Shown one piece after another: positions 27,714 through 37,684 of a stretch of 64,000 bases of DNA. Each line of letters starts with the position of its first letter. Positions within the stretch are counted from its first letter, which is position 1. The stretch is taken from NCBI RefSeq assembly GCF_001273955.1, contig NZ_LIGI01000001.1, positions 1,318,832 through 1,382,831 of the forward strand, written 5' to 3'. The translations under genes were made by a program, and so were the position numbers. The stretch is from Bacillus sp. FJAT-27245 (lineage in GTDB: Bacteria; Bacillota; Bacilli; Bacillales; Cytobacillaceae). Below the pieces are notes generated by a model. The model saw only the letters and a program-made list of their open reading frames with translations. It was not told the DNA's origin and did not search any database.

Positions 27714-29375
27714 ATGGAGGTTAAGGTAAAGGATATGCTTGAAATGGAATCCCTCAAAGACGCTGTAGTCTTAGCGGGACAAAAATATTTGCATAAAACG
27801 ATTGAAGGCATCACCATTATGGAAGCACCCGATATTACAAGATGGATAAAGGGTGGAGAAGTAATTTTAACAAGCCTATATTCTATTCGGTCTTTTAATG
27901 AAAAGGAACAAAGCGCGTTCATCACCAAGCTGGCAGAAAAAGGCGTTAGTGCGCTAGTAATTAAAAAAATTGATACTGAAATATCAAGCCAATTGATTAA
28001 AGCAGGCGAAGAAATCGGGCTGCCCATTATTCAGCTGCCGAAAGAGGTCCCTTTTGTTGATGTCATGTATCCAATTATGGGAGAACTGTTCAATAATCAA
28101 GTAAACAAACTGCAGTATTACAAGGAAATTCATGACCGCTTTACCGCCTTGTCACTTGCTGATAAAGGACCGGAAGAAATTATCAACACACTTGAAAAAT
28201 TAATTGGCAATCCCGTTGCTCTTTTCGATCGTAATTTTCGTTGTATCGTGTCAACCCTTCCTTGTCTTGCTGCATTTAAGATAATTGAAAAAGTCCATGT
28301 TTATGAGCAGACTGCGGGGATTAAGTTTCCTCATTACCGGCAGATTGTGAAGTATTTGGATACGGATAATATGATCGGCCACCAAATTGTTGTTCCGATT
28401 GAAACACTAAACCATAACAGAAAGTATTTGTTGATCGGCGAAATGAATAATTCTCTGGGAGAACTCGATTTAATTGCTGTTGAAAATGCTGCAACGTCAT
28501 TGTCTCTCGAATTTGTTAAACAATTCGCTGTTGCCGAGGTTGAAAAGAAACATAAACTTGACCTATTGGAAGAGCTGATTAGCGGAAATATATACTCGTT
28601 AGATGCTATTTATGAGAAGGCAAATTTAATCGGCTGGGATTTGGATGGCTCTTTTGTTGCAGTATTATACAAAATAAATCGTTTATCCGATAACGTATCG
28701 AGCCAAAAGAATGAACGAGGATATTCGGATCGCAACCATTTCGTTGTGAATGAAGCTATCCATTATTACTTGCCCAATGGAATTATTGCGAATAAAAGCA
28801 ATCTATTCATTGTTCTTTGGAAGGTAGAGAAAAAAGGCAAGAAGGATTCATCATGGTTGAAGCAAATTAAAAAAACTTCTCAGGACATTCAGGAATTGAT
28901 AAAAAAACAAGTAAAAGACATTGTGGTCCAGGTTGGGATAGGCAATACTGTGAATAATATAGGTGACATGCCTAAAAGTTATAAGGAGGCGCAGGATGCG
29001 CTGGATTTAGGGGAAATGATTAACGGAGTCGAATCAATAACCTCCTTTTCAGAGTTAGGGATATTTAGGCTCTTGCGGCACATTGATAACGTAGATGTTT
29101 TAAATCAGTTTGTTCCATCATCACTTAAAGAATTGCTCTTATACCAGCAAACAAATCAAGCGGATTTGCTTAAAACATTACAAACCTTTTTGGAATGTAA
29201 CCAAAATGCAGCCCAAACAGCCAAAATTCTCTTTATTCACTATAAAACTGTTATGTACAGGCTGGAAAGAATAAAGGAAATTACGGGCATGGACTTTGAA
29301 GATTCAGAAGAAATGCTGTCTGTAAGGGTTGGGCTAAAAATTCATGAATTTTTCAAACGGCAACAAAAACAATAG
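27714..29375 (+). CDS. PucR family transcriptional regulator (second)
   Basis: This 553-residue PucR-type regulator has the N-terminal purine-catabolism domain (begins VKDMLEMESLKDAVVLAGQ) and the C-terminal helix-turn-helix (AQTAKILFIHYKTVMYRLER). I chose ATG 27714 because it follows AAAGGA. The longer ORF reads into repeat B. It faces the allC-D operon and so may control the downstream half of the pathway, while the first PucR controls the transport and allantoinase half. This division is inference from position. Confidence 0.9.
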   Translation: MEVKVKDMLEMESLKDAVVLAGQKYLHKTIEGITIMEAPDITRWIKGGEVILTSLYSIRSFNEKEQSAFITKLAEKGVSALVIKKIDTEISSQLIKAGEEIGLPIIQLPKEVPFVDVMYPIMGELFNNQVNKLQYYKEIHDRFTALSLADKGPEEIINTLEKLIGNPVALFDRNFRCIVSTLPCLAAFKIIEKVHVYEQTAGIKFPHYRQIVKYLDTDNMIGHQIVVPIETLNHNRKYLLIGEMNNSLGELDLIAVENAATSLSLEFVKQFAVAEVEKKHKLDLLEELISGNIYSLDAIYEKANLIGWDLDGSFVAVLYKINRLSDNVSSQKNERGYSDRNHFVVNEAIHYYLPNGIIANKSNLFIVLWKVEKKGKKDSSWLKQIKKTSQDIQELIKKQVKDIVVQVGIGNTVNNIGDMPKSYKEAQDALDLGEMINGVESITSFSELGIFRLLRHIDNVDVLNQFVPSSLKELLLYQQTNQADLLKTLQTFLECNQNAAQTAKILFIHYKTVMYRLERIKEITGMDFEDSEEMLSVRVGLKIHEFFKRQQKQ

Positions 29376-29445
29376 GGGGAAAGCCGTGCTATATGGGGTA
29401 AATTCGCAATTTAAACAACCTATAAGTAAATTCTACACAAACCTA

Positions 29446-29498
29446 AAAATGACAATGCTAAAGTGGACCCGGCATTGTCATTTTTTTTTTTTTTTTTT
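29446..29498 (+). terminator. Terminator with 18-T tract after second PucR gene
   Basis: AAAATGACAATGC pairs with GCATTGTCATTTT and is followed by an uninterrupted run of 18 T residues (29481-29498). Confidence 0.95.
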
Positions 29499-29882
29499 GG
29501 CGTTGAGATAAAAATCCTGCTTAACTTGGCCATCATTATCTGTGGGGGCGCACTGATTTCTGCGCTTCATGGATGGCCGAAAGAAAAACAAACTCTATTG
29601 CGGGAATGGAGCCGGTTTTATCCGCATTAAGGGGTGCATCATGACAATTAATATTCCAATATAAAGTTGGTTTATCGATTATGGATAATAAAAATAATAA
29701 TATTTATCCACTTCTTATAAAGACTATTTTAGGTAGTACGCTTACAATTGAGGATGGAGAAAAAAACTGGCCTGTAATGAATTCTAGCGGTAGCCGGGAT
29801 AGTATTGGCCTGAAGTGAAACAATAGTAAAGTACCATTTGTTTTTGATTGTACGATTTTTTTACATAATGAAGAAAGGGAAG
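29499..29882. other. Intergenic region before allC
   Basis: There is no gene I can support. Positions 29503-29629 can be read as a short hydrophobic stretch (LAIIICGGALISALHGW) ending in a stop, perhaps a remnant. The A/T-rich part from 29640 should hold the allC promoter; a CATAAT at 29864-29869 is too close to the start to be useful. Confidence 0.4.
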
Positions 29883-31145
29883 ATGGTGTTGGGGAACATA
29901 CTAAATGAAATAAAGCTTGATGCACTCGTGGAAGAAACAGCTCAAAGGCTTGAGTGGCTCGGCGGGTACGGGAAAGATCCAGAAGGCGGTGTGTCTCGTC
30001 TGCTCTATTCCCAAGAATGGCGCGAGGGCCAGAACGCCTTAAAAGAATGGATTGTAAGCGAAGGCCTTGAAGCTCGATTTGATGAAGTTGGGAATTTGTT
30101 TGGAACATTAAAAGGGATAAATTCCAATGAAACAGTCCTAACGGGTTCACACGTCGATACTGTTAAAAATGGCGGCCGCTATGATGGGGCTTATGGAATT
30201 GTTGCAGGCATTTTGGCATTAAAGTACTTGAAAGAAAATTTTGGCCAACCAGTGCGCAACATTGAAGTCGTTTCTATGGCCGAGGAAGAAGGCAGCCGCT
30301 TCCCATACGCGTTTTGGGGATCCAAAAACATTGTTGGGTTAGCAAAACGGGCGGATGTTGAAACGATAGCAGATTTTGAAGGTGTTCCATTTATTGAAGC
30401 GATGCGTAATGCCGGTTTTGATTTTAGGGACGAAGCTAAAGGGCCTCGTGAAGACTTGAAAGCTTTCGTGGAAGTACATGTTGAGCAAGGAAGCGTTTTG
30501 GAGACTGAAAAGAAATCAGTGGGGGTTGTTCATAGTATTGTTGGCCAGAGACGCTATACTGTTGAAATCACAGGTGAAGCGAACCATGCCGGAACAACAC
30601 CAATGGGATACAGAAAAGATGCGGTTTTTGCAGCAAGCCAAATGATTGTTGAAATCATCTCCATGGCCAAGAAAGCTGGAGATCCACTTGTTGCAACAGT
30701 TGGTAAAATTGAAGCTTTTCCAAACATCGTAAATGTGGTACCTGGAAAAGCGGTATTCACAATTGATGTCCGCCATACGGATAAAGAAGCAATTGTATCC
30801 TTTACTGAGAAAATGACTGCAAGAATGAATGAAATTTCAAATGAGCACGAAGTAGAAACCACGATTGATATGTGGATGGATGCCGATCCGGTTCCAATGG
30901 ACCCTGCGATTGTTGAGCTTATTGAAAAACAATGCAAAGATAATGGATTGAATTATAAGTTAATGCACAGTGGTGCAGGCCATGATTCTCAAATTTTTGC
31001 ACCAATTGTACCAACGGCTATGCTTTTTGTTCCAAGCCATAAGGGCATAAGCCATAACCCGGCAGAATTTACTGAGCCTGCTGATTTAGCGGAAGGCGTT
31101 AAAGCACTTATTGGTGCCCTCTATGAATTGGGATACAAAGAATAA
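29883..31145 (+). CDS. allC: Allantoate amidohydrolase
   Basis: This M20-family zinc amidohydrolase of about 420 residues converts allantoate to ureidoglycine, CO2 and ammonia. It has the metal-binding TGSHVDTV and GGRYDGAYGI motifs, AEEEGSRFPY, HVEQGSVLE and the C-terminal HSGAGHDSQIFA. The dimerisation insert lies in the middle, as in related carbamoylases. The start is uncertain: ATG 29883 is close behind AAAGGG, ATG 29868 lacks a ribosome binding site and TTG 29889 has better spacing. It begins the allC-E-D-D run. Confidence 0.92.
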   Translation: MVLGNILNEIKLDALVEETAQRLEWLGGYGKDPEGGVSRLLYSQEWREGQNALKEWIVSEGLEARFDEVGNLFGTLKGINSNETVLTGSHVDTVKNGGRYDGAYGIVAGILALKYLKENFGQPVRNIEVVSMAEEEGSRFPYAFWGSKNIVGLAKRADVETIADFEGVPFIEAMRNAGFDFRDEAKGPREDLKAFVEVHVEQGSVLETEKKSVGVVHSIVGQRRYTVEITGEANHAGTTPMGYRKDAVFAASQMIVEIISMAKKAGDPLVATVGKIEAFPNIVNVVPGKAVFTIDVRHTDKEAIVSFTEKMTARMNEISNEHEVETTIDMWMDADPVPMDPAIVELIEKQCKDNGLNYKLMHSGAGHDSQIFAPIVPTAMLFVPSHKGISHNPAEFTEPADLAEGVKALIGALYELGYKE

Positions 31146-31223
31146 TAAATGGTCTATGCGAAATGAGTCATATTAGGTTTATTAACCTTTTATATAACTA
31201 CTTGAATAAAGGAGAATGTAAAG

Positions 31224-31988
31224 ATGGGTTATCCAAAAGATTTACTTTCAAGCAGGTCAATTATTAAACATGGCAAATATGCTCTAATTGCACCAGAGGG
31301 CCTAGTTAACAACGTTGTCCCTGGCTTTGAAAATTGCACAATGTCCATTTTGGGTTCGCCGAAATTGGGTGCAAGCTTTGTAGATTATATCATCACAATG
31401 CATGAGGGCGGCAAGAATAGCGAAGGCTTCTGTGGACAGGAAGATGTTGAATCGTTTGTCTATGTCCTAGGCGGAAAAGTGAAGGCAACAGCTGACGGCA
31501 AGGATTACATTTTACAAGAAAGCGGCTATCTATATTGCCCGCCAGGAGTAAAAATGTATTTGGAAAATGTTGAATCTGGGGATTCCCGTTTGTTCCTTTA
31601 CAAACAGAAATATAAACCACTTGAAGGCCGTAAGCCGTGGGTTGTTTCCGGCCATGCGAACGATATCGAATATAGGGACTACGATGATATGCATAACGTC
31701 CATATTAAAGACCTATTGCCGATGGACCTCGATTTCGATATGAACTTCCACATTCTCTCATTCGATCCGGCAGCAAGCCATCCATTTATCGAAACACATG
31801 TTCAAGAACATGGTGCGTATCTGTTGTCTGGAGAAGGTATGTATAATCTTGATAACGAATGGATTCCGGTTAAGAAAGGCGATTACATCTTTATGGGACC
31901 TTATGTCCATCAAGCTGCTTATGCGGTTGGAAGAGAACCATTAACATATGTGTACTCCAAAGATTGTAATCGGGATGTGTCATTATAA
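31224..31988 (+). CDS. allE: (S)-ureidoglycine aminohydrolase
   Basis: This is a 254-residue bicupin that releases ammonia from (S)-ureidoglycine to give (S)-ureidoglycolate. The manganese site is visible in the C-terminal cupin as ETHVQEHGAYLLSGEG and later MGPYVHQAAYA, matching the Glu, His, His and Gln ligands of the family. ATG follows AAAGGAG. It is placed between allC and the two allD genes, in pathway order. Confidence 0.93.
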   Translation: MGYPKDLLSSRSIIKHGKYALIAPEGLVNNVVPGFENCTMSILGSPKLGASFVDYIITMHEGGKNSEGFCGQEDVESFVYVLGGKVKATADGKDYILQESGYLYCPPGVKMYLENVESGDSRLFLYKQKYKPLEGRKPWVVSGHANDIEYRDYDDMHNVHIKDLLPMDLDFDMNFHILSFDPAASHPFIETHVQEHGAYLLSGEGMYNLDNEWIPVKKGDYIFMGPYVHQAAYAVGREPLTYVYSKDCNRDVSL

Positions 31989-32012
31989 TATTCCCAACGA
32001 AGAGGTGTCACA

Positions 32013-33062
32013 ATGAGACTGAAAAGAGAGGACTTGAAAAGTCTTATCAAAAATAAACTCCACAAGGCAGGCCTTAATGAGGAGCATTCCGAGTTAGCTG
32101 CTGACGTCCTAGTGTTTGCAGACGAAAGAGGGATTCATTCCCACGGAGCCATGCGCGTGGAGTATTATGCTGAACGAATTGCAAAGGGCGGAATTAATAC
32201 AAATCCCGACTTTAAGTTTGAGAAAACAGGCCCAAGTACGGGCATCTTCCACGGCGATGGCGGAAATGGCCATGCTGCCGCAAAGCTGGCTATGGACGAA
32301 GCGATTAAGATGGCAAAAGAAAGTGGTGCGGCAATCGTCGGTGTCAGAGATATTTCACATAGCGGTGCAATATCCTATTTTACCCACCAAGCAGCAGACC
32401 AAGATATGATTGGTATTTCGGTATGCCAATCCGATCCGATGGTTGTTCCATTCGGGGGTGCTGAGCCGTATTATGGTACGAACCCAATTGCCTTTGCCGC
32501 TCCAAGCAGCGATGGGAGAAAGATTACGTTGGATATGGCAACAACTGTCCAGGCCTGGGGGAAAATCCTTCACGCCAGATCAAAGAATGAGTCCATTCCT
32601 GATACATGGGCAGTAGATAAAAACGGGGAACCGACGACTGATCCGTTCAGTGTCAATGCATTATTGCCAATTGCCGGCCCTAAGGGATATGGCCTGGCAA
32701 TGATGGTCGATGTATTATCCGGAATCCTTTTAGGGCTCCCATTCGGCAATAAAGTTACTTCAATGTACGAAGATTTAACTGAATACCGGAAGTTGGGTCA
32801 ACTCCATATCGTCATTAACCCGGCATTCTTTACAGGTATAACTGGTTTCAAGAAAGATATATCGCAAACCATGGATGACTTGAATCAAATAAAACCTGCC
32901 CCAGGTTTCTCGAAAGTACTATTCCCTGGCCAGAATAACGATCTTGTCATAGCGGATTATAAGGAAAACGGGATTGAAATCGTAGATGATATTCATGAAT
33001 ATTTAGTCTCGGATGTCATTCATAACAACCAATATGATCATAAAGACCCGTTTGCTAAATAA
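32013..33062 (+). CDS. allD: Ureidoglycolate dehydrogenase, first copy
   Basis: This 349-residue NAD-dependent enzyme oxidises (S)-ureidoglycolate to oxalurate. It belongs to the malate/L-lactate dehydrogenase type-2 family and is equal in length to Escherichia coli AllD. The DERGIHSHGAMRVEYYAERI block and ISHSGAISYF contain the family histidines; QSDPMVVPFGG and GPKGYGLAMM are conserved. ATG follows GAAGAGGTG. A near-identical paralogue follows 59 bases later. Compared with copy 2 it diverges most at the termini. Confidence 0.92.
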   Translation: MRLKREDLKSLIKNKLHKAGLNEEHSELAADVLVFADERGIHSHGAMRVEYYAERIAKGGINTNPDFKFEKTGPSTGIFHGDGGNGHAAAKLAMDEAIKMAKESGAAIVGVRDISHSGAISYFTHQAADQDMIGISVCQSDPMVVPFGGAEPYYGTNPIAFAAPSSDGRKITLDMATTVQAWGKILHARSKNESIPDTWAVDKNGEPTTDPFSVNALLPIAGPKGYGLAMMVDVLSGILLGLPFGNKVTSMYEDLTEYRKLGQLHIVINPAFFTGITGFKKDISQTMDDLNQIKPAPGFSKVLFPGQNNDLVIADYKENGIEIVDDIHEYLVSDVIHNNQYDHKDPFAK

Positions 33063-33121
33063 TGATCGAATTTGAATTGCAACTATAATGATCGGGCAAC
33101 CAATGTTAGGGGTGAGCAGGA

Positions 33122-34171
33122 ATGAGATTGTCTAAAGAGCAATTGAAGACTTTAATCACAACAAAGCTTCACAAGGCTGGATTAACAGAAGACCATGCTG
33201 CCGTTGTAGCAGATGTGCTTGCTCATGCTGATGCAAGAGGCGTTCATTCTCACGGGGCCATGCGAGTGGAATATTACGCCGAAAGAATTGCTAAGGGCGG
33301 TATCAATAACAACCCAGAGTTTACGTTTGAAAAAACGGGTCCATGTACAGCGATTTTCGACGGAGATAATGGGGCAGGGCATGTAGCCGCAAAGCTTGCA
33401 ATGGATGAAGCCATAAAAATGGCTAAGGAAAATGGAGTTGCTGTGGTTGGTGTCAGGAGAATCGGCCATAGCGGAGCGCTTTCTTATTTTGTTCAGCAGG
33501 CTGTCAATGAGAATTTGATTGGGATTTCCGTATGCCAGTCCGATCCGATGGTTGTTCCTTTTGGCGGTTCGGAGCCTTATTACGGAACAAACCCGATTGC
33601 ATTTGCTGCACCTGGTAAGGACGGGAAGCATATTACGTTTGATATGGCGACAACCGTACAGGCATGGGGGAAAATTCTTCACGCCAGATCGAAGAACGAG
33701 TCCATTCCTGATACATGGGCTGTCGATAAAAACGGCGAGCCAACATCTGATCCATTTAAAGTAAATGCACTATTGCCTATTGCCGGCCCAAAAGGTTACG
33801 GGCTTATGATGATGGTGGATGTTTTATCTGGAATATTGCTAGGCCTTCCGTTTGGAAACAAGGTTTCCTCCATGTACCATGATCTGACTGAGTATCGGAA
33901 TCTTGGACAACTCCATATTGTTATTAATCCTGAATTTTTCACGAACCTAAATGCATTCCAAGAAGGCATTGCAACGACGATGAAGGATCTTAATAGCATA
34001 AAGCCCGCTCCTGGCTTTGATCATGTTTCTTACCCTGGGCAAAGAAGTGCCGAAAGGGAGAAGAAATATGAAGAGGACGGCATTGAAATCGTGGACCATA
34101 TATACGAGTATTTAAAGTCCGACGTAGTCCACAACAATGCTTATGACAATAAAAGTCCTTTTGCAAAGTAA
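33122..34171 (+). CDS. allD: Ureidoglycolate dehydrogenase, second copy
   Basis: This 349-residue paralogue of the preceding gene shares the same motifs (DARGVHSHGAMRVEYYAERI, IGHSGALSYF, QSDPMVVPFGG, GPKGYGLMMM). The two align end to end without gaps. The block KILHARSKNESIPDTWAVD is identical in both, and its DNA is almost the same, while the flanks differ more. It is slightly closer in motif detail to Escherichia coli AllD (GHSGA, GLMMM). ATG follows GGGGTGAGCAGG. Two copies may raise dosage or have split substrate range. Confidence 0.92.
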   Translation: MRLSKEQLKTLITTKLHKAGLTEDHAAVVADVLAHADARGVHSHGAMRVEYYAERIAKGGINNNPEFTFEKTGPCTAIFDGDNGAGHVAAKLAMDEAIKMAKENGVAVVGVRRIGHSGALSYFVQQAVNENLIGISVCQSDPMVVPFGGSEPYYGTNPIAFAAPGKDGKHITFDMATTVQAWGKILHARSKNESIPDTWAVDKNGEPTSDPFKVNALLPIAGPKGYGLMMMVDVLSGILLGLPFGNKVSSMYHDLTEYRNLGQLHIVINPEFFTNLNAFQEGIATTMKDLNSIKPAPGFDHVSYPGQRSAEREKKYEEDGIEIVDHIYEYLKSDVVHNNAYDNKSPFAK

Positions 34172-34183
34172 AACCAGAAGAAG

Positions 34184-34217
34184 GAAGGGTGGTCTCGAAT
34201 GAGATGCCACCCTTCTT
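34184..34217 (+). terminator. Hairpin after second allD
   Basis: GAAGGGTGG pairs with CCACCCTTC, with a small TCTC/GAGA stem inside. The T-tract is weak (TTA), so termination may be partial. Confidence 0.5.
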
Positions 34218-34227
34218 ACATGGCGAT

Positions 34228-34376
34228 ACCAGCTGTGCCTGGCTCCAGCGCTTAACAAACTTCAGGACTCCCCAAAGATAAATCATCATCGAATCGCTTT
34301 CGCCCTTCGTGATTCCTTTATCCCAGTCGAAGCCCATCCAGTTTGTGCAGCGCTTGCACTAAGGAAAGTTTCCAAT
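34228..34376. repeat. Degenerate Bacillaceae interspersed repeat
   Basis: The block starts with TGCCTGGCTCCAGCGC and ends with TGTGCAGCGCTTGCAC. This matches the boundary sequences of a structured repeat common between Bacillaceae genes; a more complete relative is at 38722-38840. No coding role is evident. Confidence 0.55.
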
Positions 34377-34472
34377 AATAATTATCGCAGTCCCAGGCGT
34401 TTTTTGCCTGCCAAAATCCAGCTTGCGCTTTTCCTGCGACAAGAAAAATTACAATAAGAGGTGTGTGAACCA

Positions 34473-36218
34473 ATGCTATATACCATTATTAAAGAGAATT
34501 CCTACCAGGATTCTGTTAACTTAATGCTTCTCACAAATAAAATATCGACAATGGACGGAATCAACAAGGTCCAAATTATGATGGGGACTCCGGCCAATAA
34601 AGATATTTTCAAAAGCTCAGGCCTTTACACTGAAGAACTTGAAAAGGCGGCTGCCAACGACATGTGTCTTGTTGTTGATACCGACCAGGAAGAAAAAATC
34701 CAGGAAGTACTTGATGAAATCGATAACTATTTAAACAATCAGGCAATCAGCAGCAGTAAAGAAGACTTTGAAACAGTCCGTACATGGGATAAGGCAATCA
34801 AGGCCCTGCCGAATGCAAATATCGCTTTGATTTCAACTCCTGGGCAATACGCAGCAGAAGAAGCGGAAAAGGCGATTGACAACGATATGCATGTTCTTAT
34901 CTTCAGCGACAATGTAACGATTGAAGATGAGCGCCGCCTTAAAGAGAAAGCTCATGAAAAAGGCCTTCTTGTAATGGGACCTGACTGTGGTACGGAAATC
35001 TTGTCTGGCGTGCCGCTTGCGTTTGCGAATGTTGTTAAACAAGGAAATATCGGAATTGTTGGTGCTTCCGGGACAGGTATTCAGGAAGTTACTGTCCAAA
35101 TCGACCGTCTTGGCGGCGGCGTAACCCATGCCATCGGAACAGGCGGCCGTGACCTATCTGATAAGATTGGGGCCATCACAATGATCGATGCAATCAAAGG
35201 GCTTGAAGCGCATAAGCAAACAGAAGTGATTGGGATTGTCTCCAAGCCACCTGCAAAAGAAGTGCGTGACGAGGTAGTTGCATTGCTTCAAAGCCTATCC
35301 AAGCCAGTTGTCGCTATCTTCCTCGGAGAAGAGCCTCACAATCATGAAGGCAACATCTACTATGCGAATACCCTTGAAGAAACAGCAGCAATTGCTGTGG
35401 ACCTTGCAAAAGGAAATCCTGTAAAAGGAAACTACAACAAGCTTGTCGGTGAAGTACCGGCTGTTGAATTGAAGCCAGAACAAAAAACGATTAAAGGCCT
35501 TTATTCCGGCGGTACACTAGGATATGAAGCAGCTACCCTCATTAGCAGAGGCCTTGGCTTTGGCAAGAGTGACTCCCATGAGGAAGGTTACTTGTTAAAA
35601 GTAAACGGTTATGAAGTCGCTGACTTGGGTGACGATATGTATACCCAAGGAAAGCCGCATCCAATGATTGATCCTGATACAAGGGTGAAATTCTTCCAAA
35701 AGGCTGCGGAGGATGAGTCAACAGCGGTTATTCTGTTTGATGTTGTTCTTGGCTACGGTTCACATGAGGACATGGCTGGCGCGTTGATTCCTGCTATCCA
35801 AAAAATCCAAAGCAATGCGCGTGAAAACGGCAAAAACATTTACTTTGTAGCGACTGTATGTGGTACGGAGCAAGACCCACAAGACATTCAGGAGCAAAAG
35901 TCAAAGCTTGAACAAGCTGGTGTAATTTTACGAGACAGCAATAACCAAGCGATTCGCACGGCTCTTGCTATGCTCGATATCCGGATTGAAGAGAAGGATA
36001 AAGAAATGGTTTCTGCTAAAGCAGCTGCAAAAGCGGAAATCAGCGTTTCTCCTGCCATCGAGAAATTATTGAACGAGAAACCGAATGTTGTCAACGTTGG
36101 ACTGAAGAAGTTCGTTTCTGCTATTACAGAAAATGGCGGCAGGGCTGTTCAATTCGATTGGCGTCCAGTTGCTGGCGGCAACGAGAGAATGCGTAAAGTC
36201 CTAAGTGTTCTTCGTTAA
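34473..36218 (+). CDS. allF: FdrA/AllF-like oxamate carbamoyltransferase component
   Basis: This 581-residue protein belongs to the FdrA family, which resembles the alpha subunit of succinyl-CoA synthetase. The nucleotide/CoA-type segment GIVGASGTGIQEVTVQIDRL and VTHAIGTGGRDLSDKIG are visible. Family knowledge from Escherichia coli links FdrA (AllF), YlbE (AllG) and YlbF (AllH) to phosphorolysis of oxalurate to oxamate and carbamoyl phosphate. ATG 34473 follows GAGGTG; the GTG at 34461 would add 4 residues. It begins the allF-allG-carbamate kinase run. Confidence 0.88.
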   Translation: MLYTIIKENSYQDSVNLMLLTNKISTMDGINKVQIMMGTPANKDIFKSSGLYTEELEKAAANDMCLVVDTDQEEKIQEVLDEIDNYLNNQAISSSKEDFETVRTWDKAIKALPNANIALISTPGQYAAEEAEKAIDNDMHVLIFSDNVTIEDERRLKEKAHEKGLLVMGPDCGTEILSGVPLAFANVVKQGNIGIVGASGTGIQEVTVQIDRLGGGVTHAIGTGGRDLSDKIGAITMIDAIKGLEAHKQTEVIGIVSKPPAKEVRDEVVALLQSLSKPVVAIFLGEEPHNHEGNIYYANTLEETAAIAVDLAKGNPVKGNYNKLVGEVPAVELKPEQKTIKGLYSGGTLGYEAATLISRGLGFGKSDSHEEGYLLKVNGYEVADLGDDMYTQGKPHPMIDPDTRVKFFQKAAEDESTAVILFDVVLGYGSHEDMAGALIPAIQKIQSNARENGKNIYFVATVCGTEQDPQDIQEQKSKLEQAGVILRDSNNQAIRTALAMLDIRIEEKDKEMVSAKAAAKAEISVSPAIEKLLNEKPNVVNVGLKKFVSAITENGGRAVQFDWRPVAGGNERMRKVLSVLR

Positions 36219-36262
36219 TCCAATCGCAAATTACACTAACGTGAAAATCAGGAGGAAGCAAA

Positions 36263-37537
36263 ATGTACGGACAATATAAAACAATTGATGAAGCAAACCG
36301 CGCGGTAATCGATAAAGTTGTATCAAGTGCACCTTTCCTAGTGGATGTTGTGCCTGCTAAATCTGTCATTCAAGAATTAAACGGAAAGGTTCTGCTTCAT
36401 GCAGGACCACCAATCAAATGGGAAAACATGACAAGCCCGATGCAAGGATCCTGTGTGGGAGCTGCTTTATTCGAAGGATGGGCGGCTAATCCTGAAGAGG
36501 CATTCAAACTATTCGAAAACAATGAAGTTGAATTTATCCCATGCCACCATGTAAATGCTGTTGGCCCAATGGGTGGGATTACTTCAGGCAATATGCCAGT
36601 TTTTGTTGTGGAAAATCGTGACGGCGATAATCAGGCATACTGCACAATGAATGAAGGTATTGGAGCAGTTCTGCGTTTCGGTGCATATTCCGATGAAGTA
36701 ATCAACCGATTGAAATGGTTCAGGGATGTACTTGGTCCGATCCTTGCTAAAGCGCTGAAAGTTAAAGGTGACGGATTAAACGTCAACGTCATGATGGCGA
36801 AAGCAATTACAATGGGAGATGAGTTCCACCAACGTAATATTGCTGGATCCCTTATCTTCTTAAAAGAAATCACTCCATATATTCTAAAAACAGATGCATC
36901 TGAACAGGACAAACAAGACGTTATTCAATTCCTGGCGGATACAGACCAATTCTTCTTGAATATTGCAATGGCAACTACAAAGGCTGTAATGGATACGGCT
37001 CGTAAAATCCAGCATGGAACAGTTGTAACAGCGATGTGCCGTAACGGTTATGAATTCGGTATCCGTATTGCAGGTATGGGTGACCAATGGTTTACAGCAC
37101 CTGTAAATACTCCGCAAGGCTTGTTCTTCACTGGCTATGATCAAAGCTTGGCTTGCCCTGACATGGGTGACAGTGCCATTACTGAAACATTCGGGGTAGG
37201 CGGAATTGCAATGATTGCCGCACCTGGTGTTACGCGCTTCGTAGGTGCTGGCGGTATGGACGATGCAGTTAATACAAGTAATGAAATGATGGAAATCTGT
37301 ATTGACCATAACCCGAACTTCTCTATTCCTACTTGGGATTTCAAAGGGTCCGCCCTTGGAATCGACGCAAGAAAAGTTGTTGAATTAGGTATTGAACCAA
37401 TTATCAACACTGGTATTGCACATAAAGAAGCGGGAGTAGGGCAAATCGGTGCTGGTACTGTCCGTGCTCCATTAGCTTGCTTCGAAAAAGCAATCGACGC
37501 TTACGCAGTAAAGCTTGGCCTAATTGACGCTGAATAA
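36263..37537 (+). CDS. allG: DUF1116 protein, AllG-like oxamate carbamoyltransferase component
   Basis: This 424-residue DUF1116 protein corresponds to Escherichia coli YlbE (AllG). It carries the conserved HAGPPIKWENMTSPMQG near residue 52, HHVNAVGPMGGITSGNMPV near 94 and GHKEAG-type IAHKEAGVGQIGAG near the end. It is thought to act with the AllF- and AllH-type proteins on oxalurate. ATG follows CAGGAGG. It lies 44 bases after allF. Confidence 0.88.
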   Translation: MYGQYKTIDEANRAVIDKVVSSAPFLVDVVPAKSVIQELNGKVLLHAGPPIKWENMTSPMQGSCVGAALFEGWAANPEEAFKLFENNEVEFIPCHHVNAVGPMGGITSGNMPVFVVENRDGDNQAYCTMNEGIGAVLRFGAYSDEVINRLKWFRDVLGPILAKALKVKGDGLNVNVMMAKAITMGDEFHQRNIAGSLIFLKEITPYILKTDASEQDKQDVIQFLADTDQFFLNIAMATTKAVMDTARKIQHGTVVTAMCRNGYEFGIRIAGMGDQWFTAPVNTPQGLFFTGYDQSLACPDMGDSAITETFGVGGIAMIAAPGVTRFVGAGGMDDAVNTSNEMMEICIDHNPNFSIPTWDFKGSALGIDARKVVELGIEPIINTGIAHKEAGVGQIGAGTVRAPLACFEKAIDAYAVKLGLIDAE

Positions 37538-37684
37538 GAAAATTCTTGATGGAGAGGGAATGTAAAACAATTCCTCTCCTCCTTTTGTGAAGGGGAGCAT
37601 TTTTTTGAAAATTAGAAATAAGAGCTCCCATAAAGAAAAGATAGGTTGACGGAACTAAGTCTATTAAACAGGAGAGATGTGACA

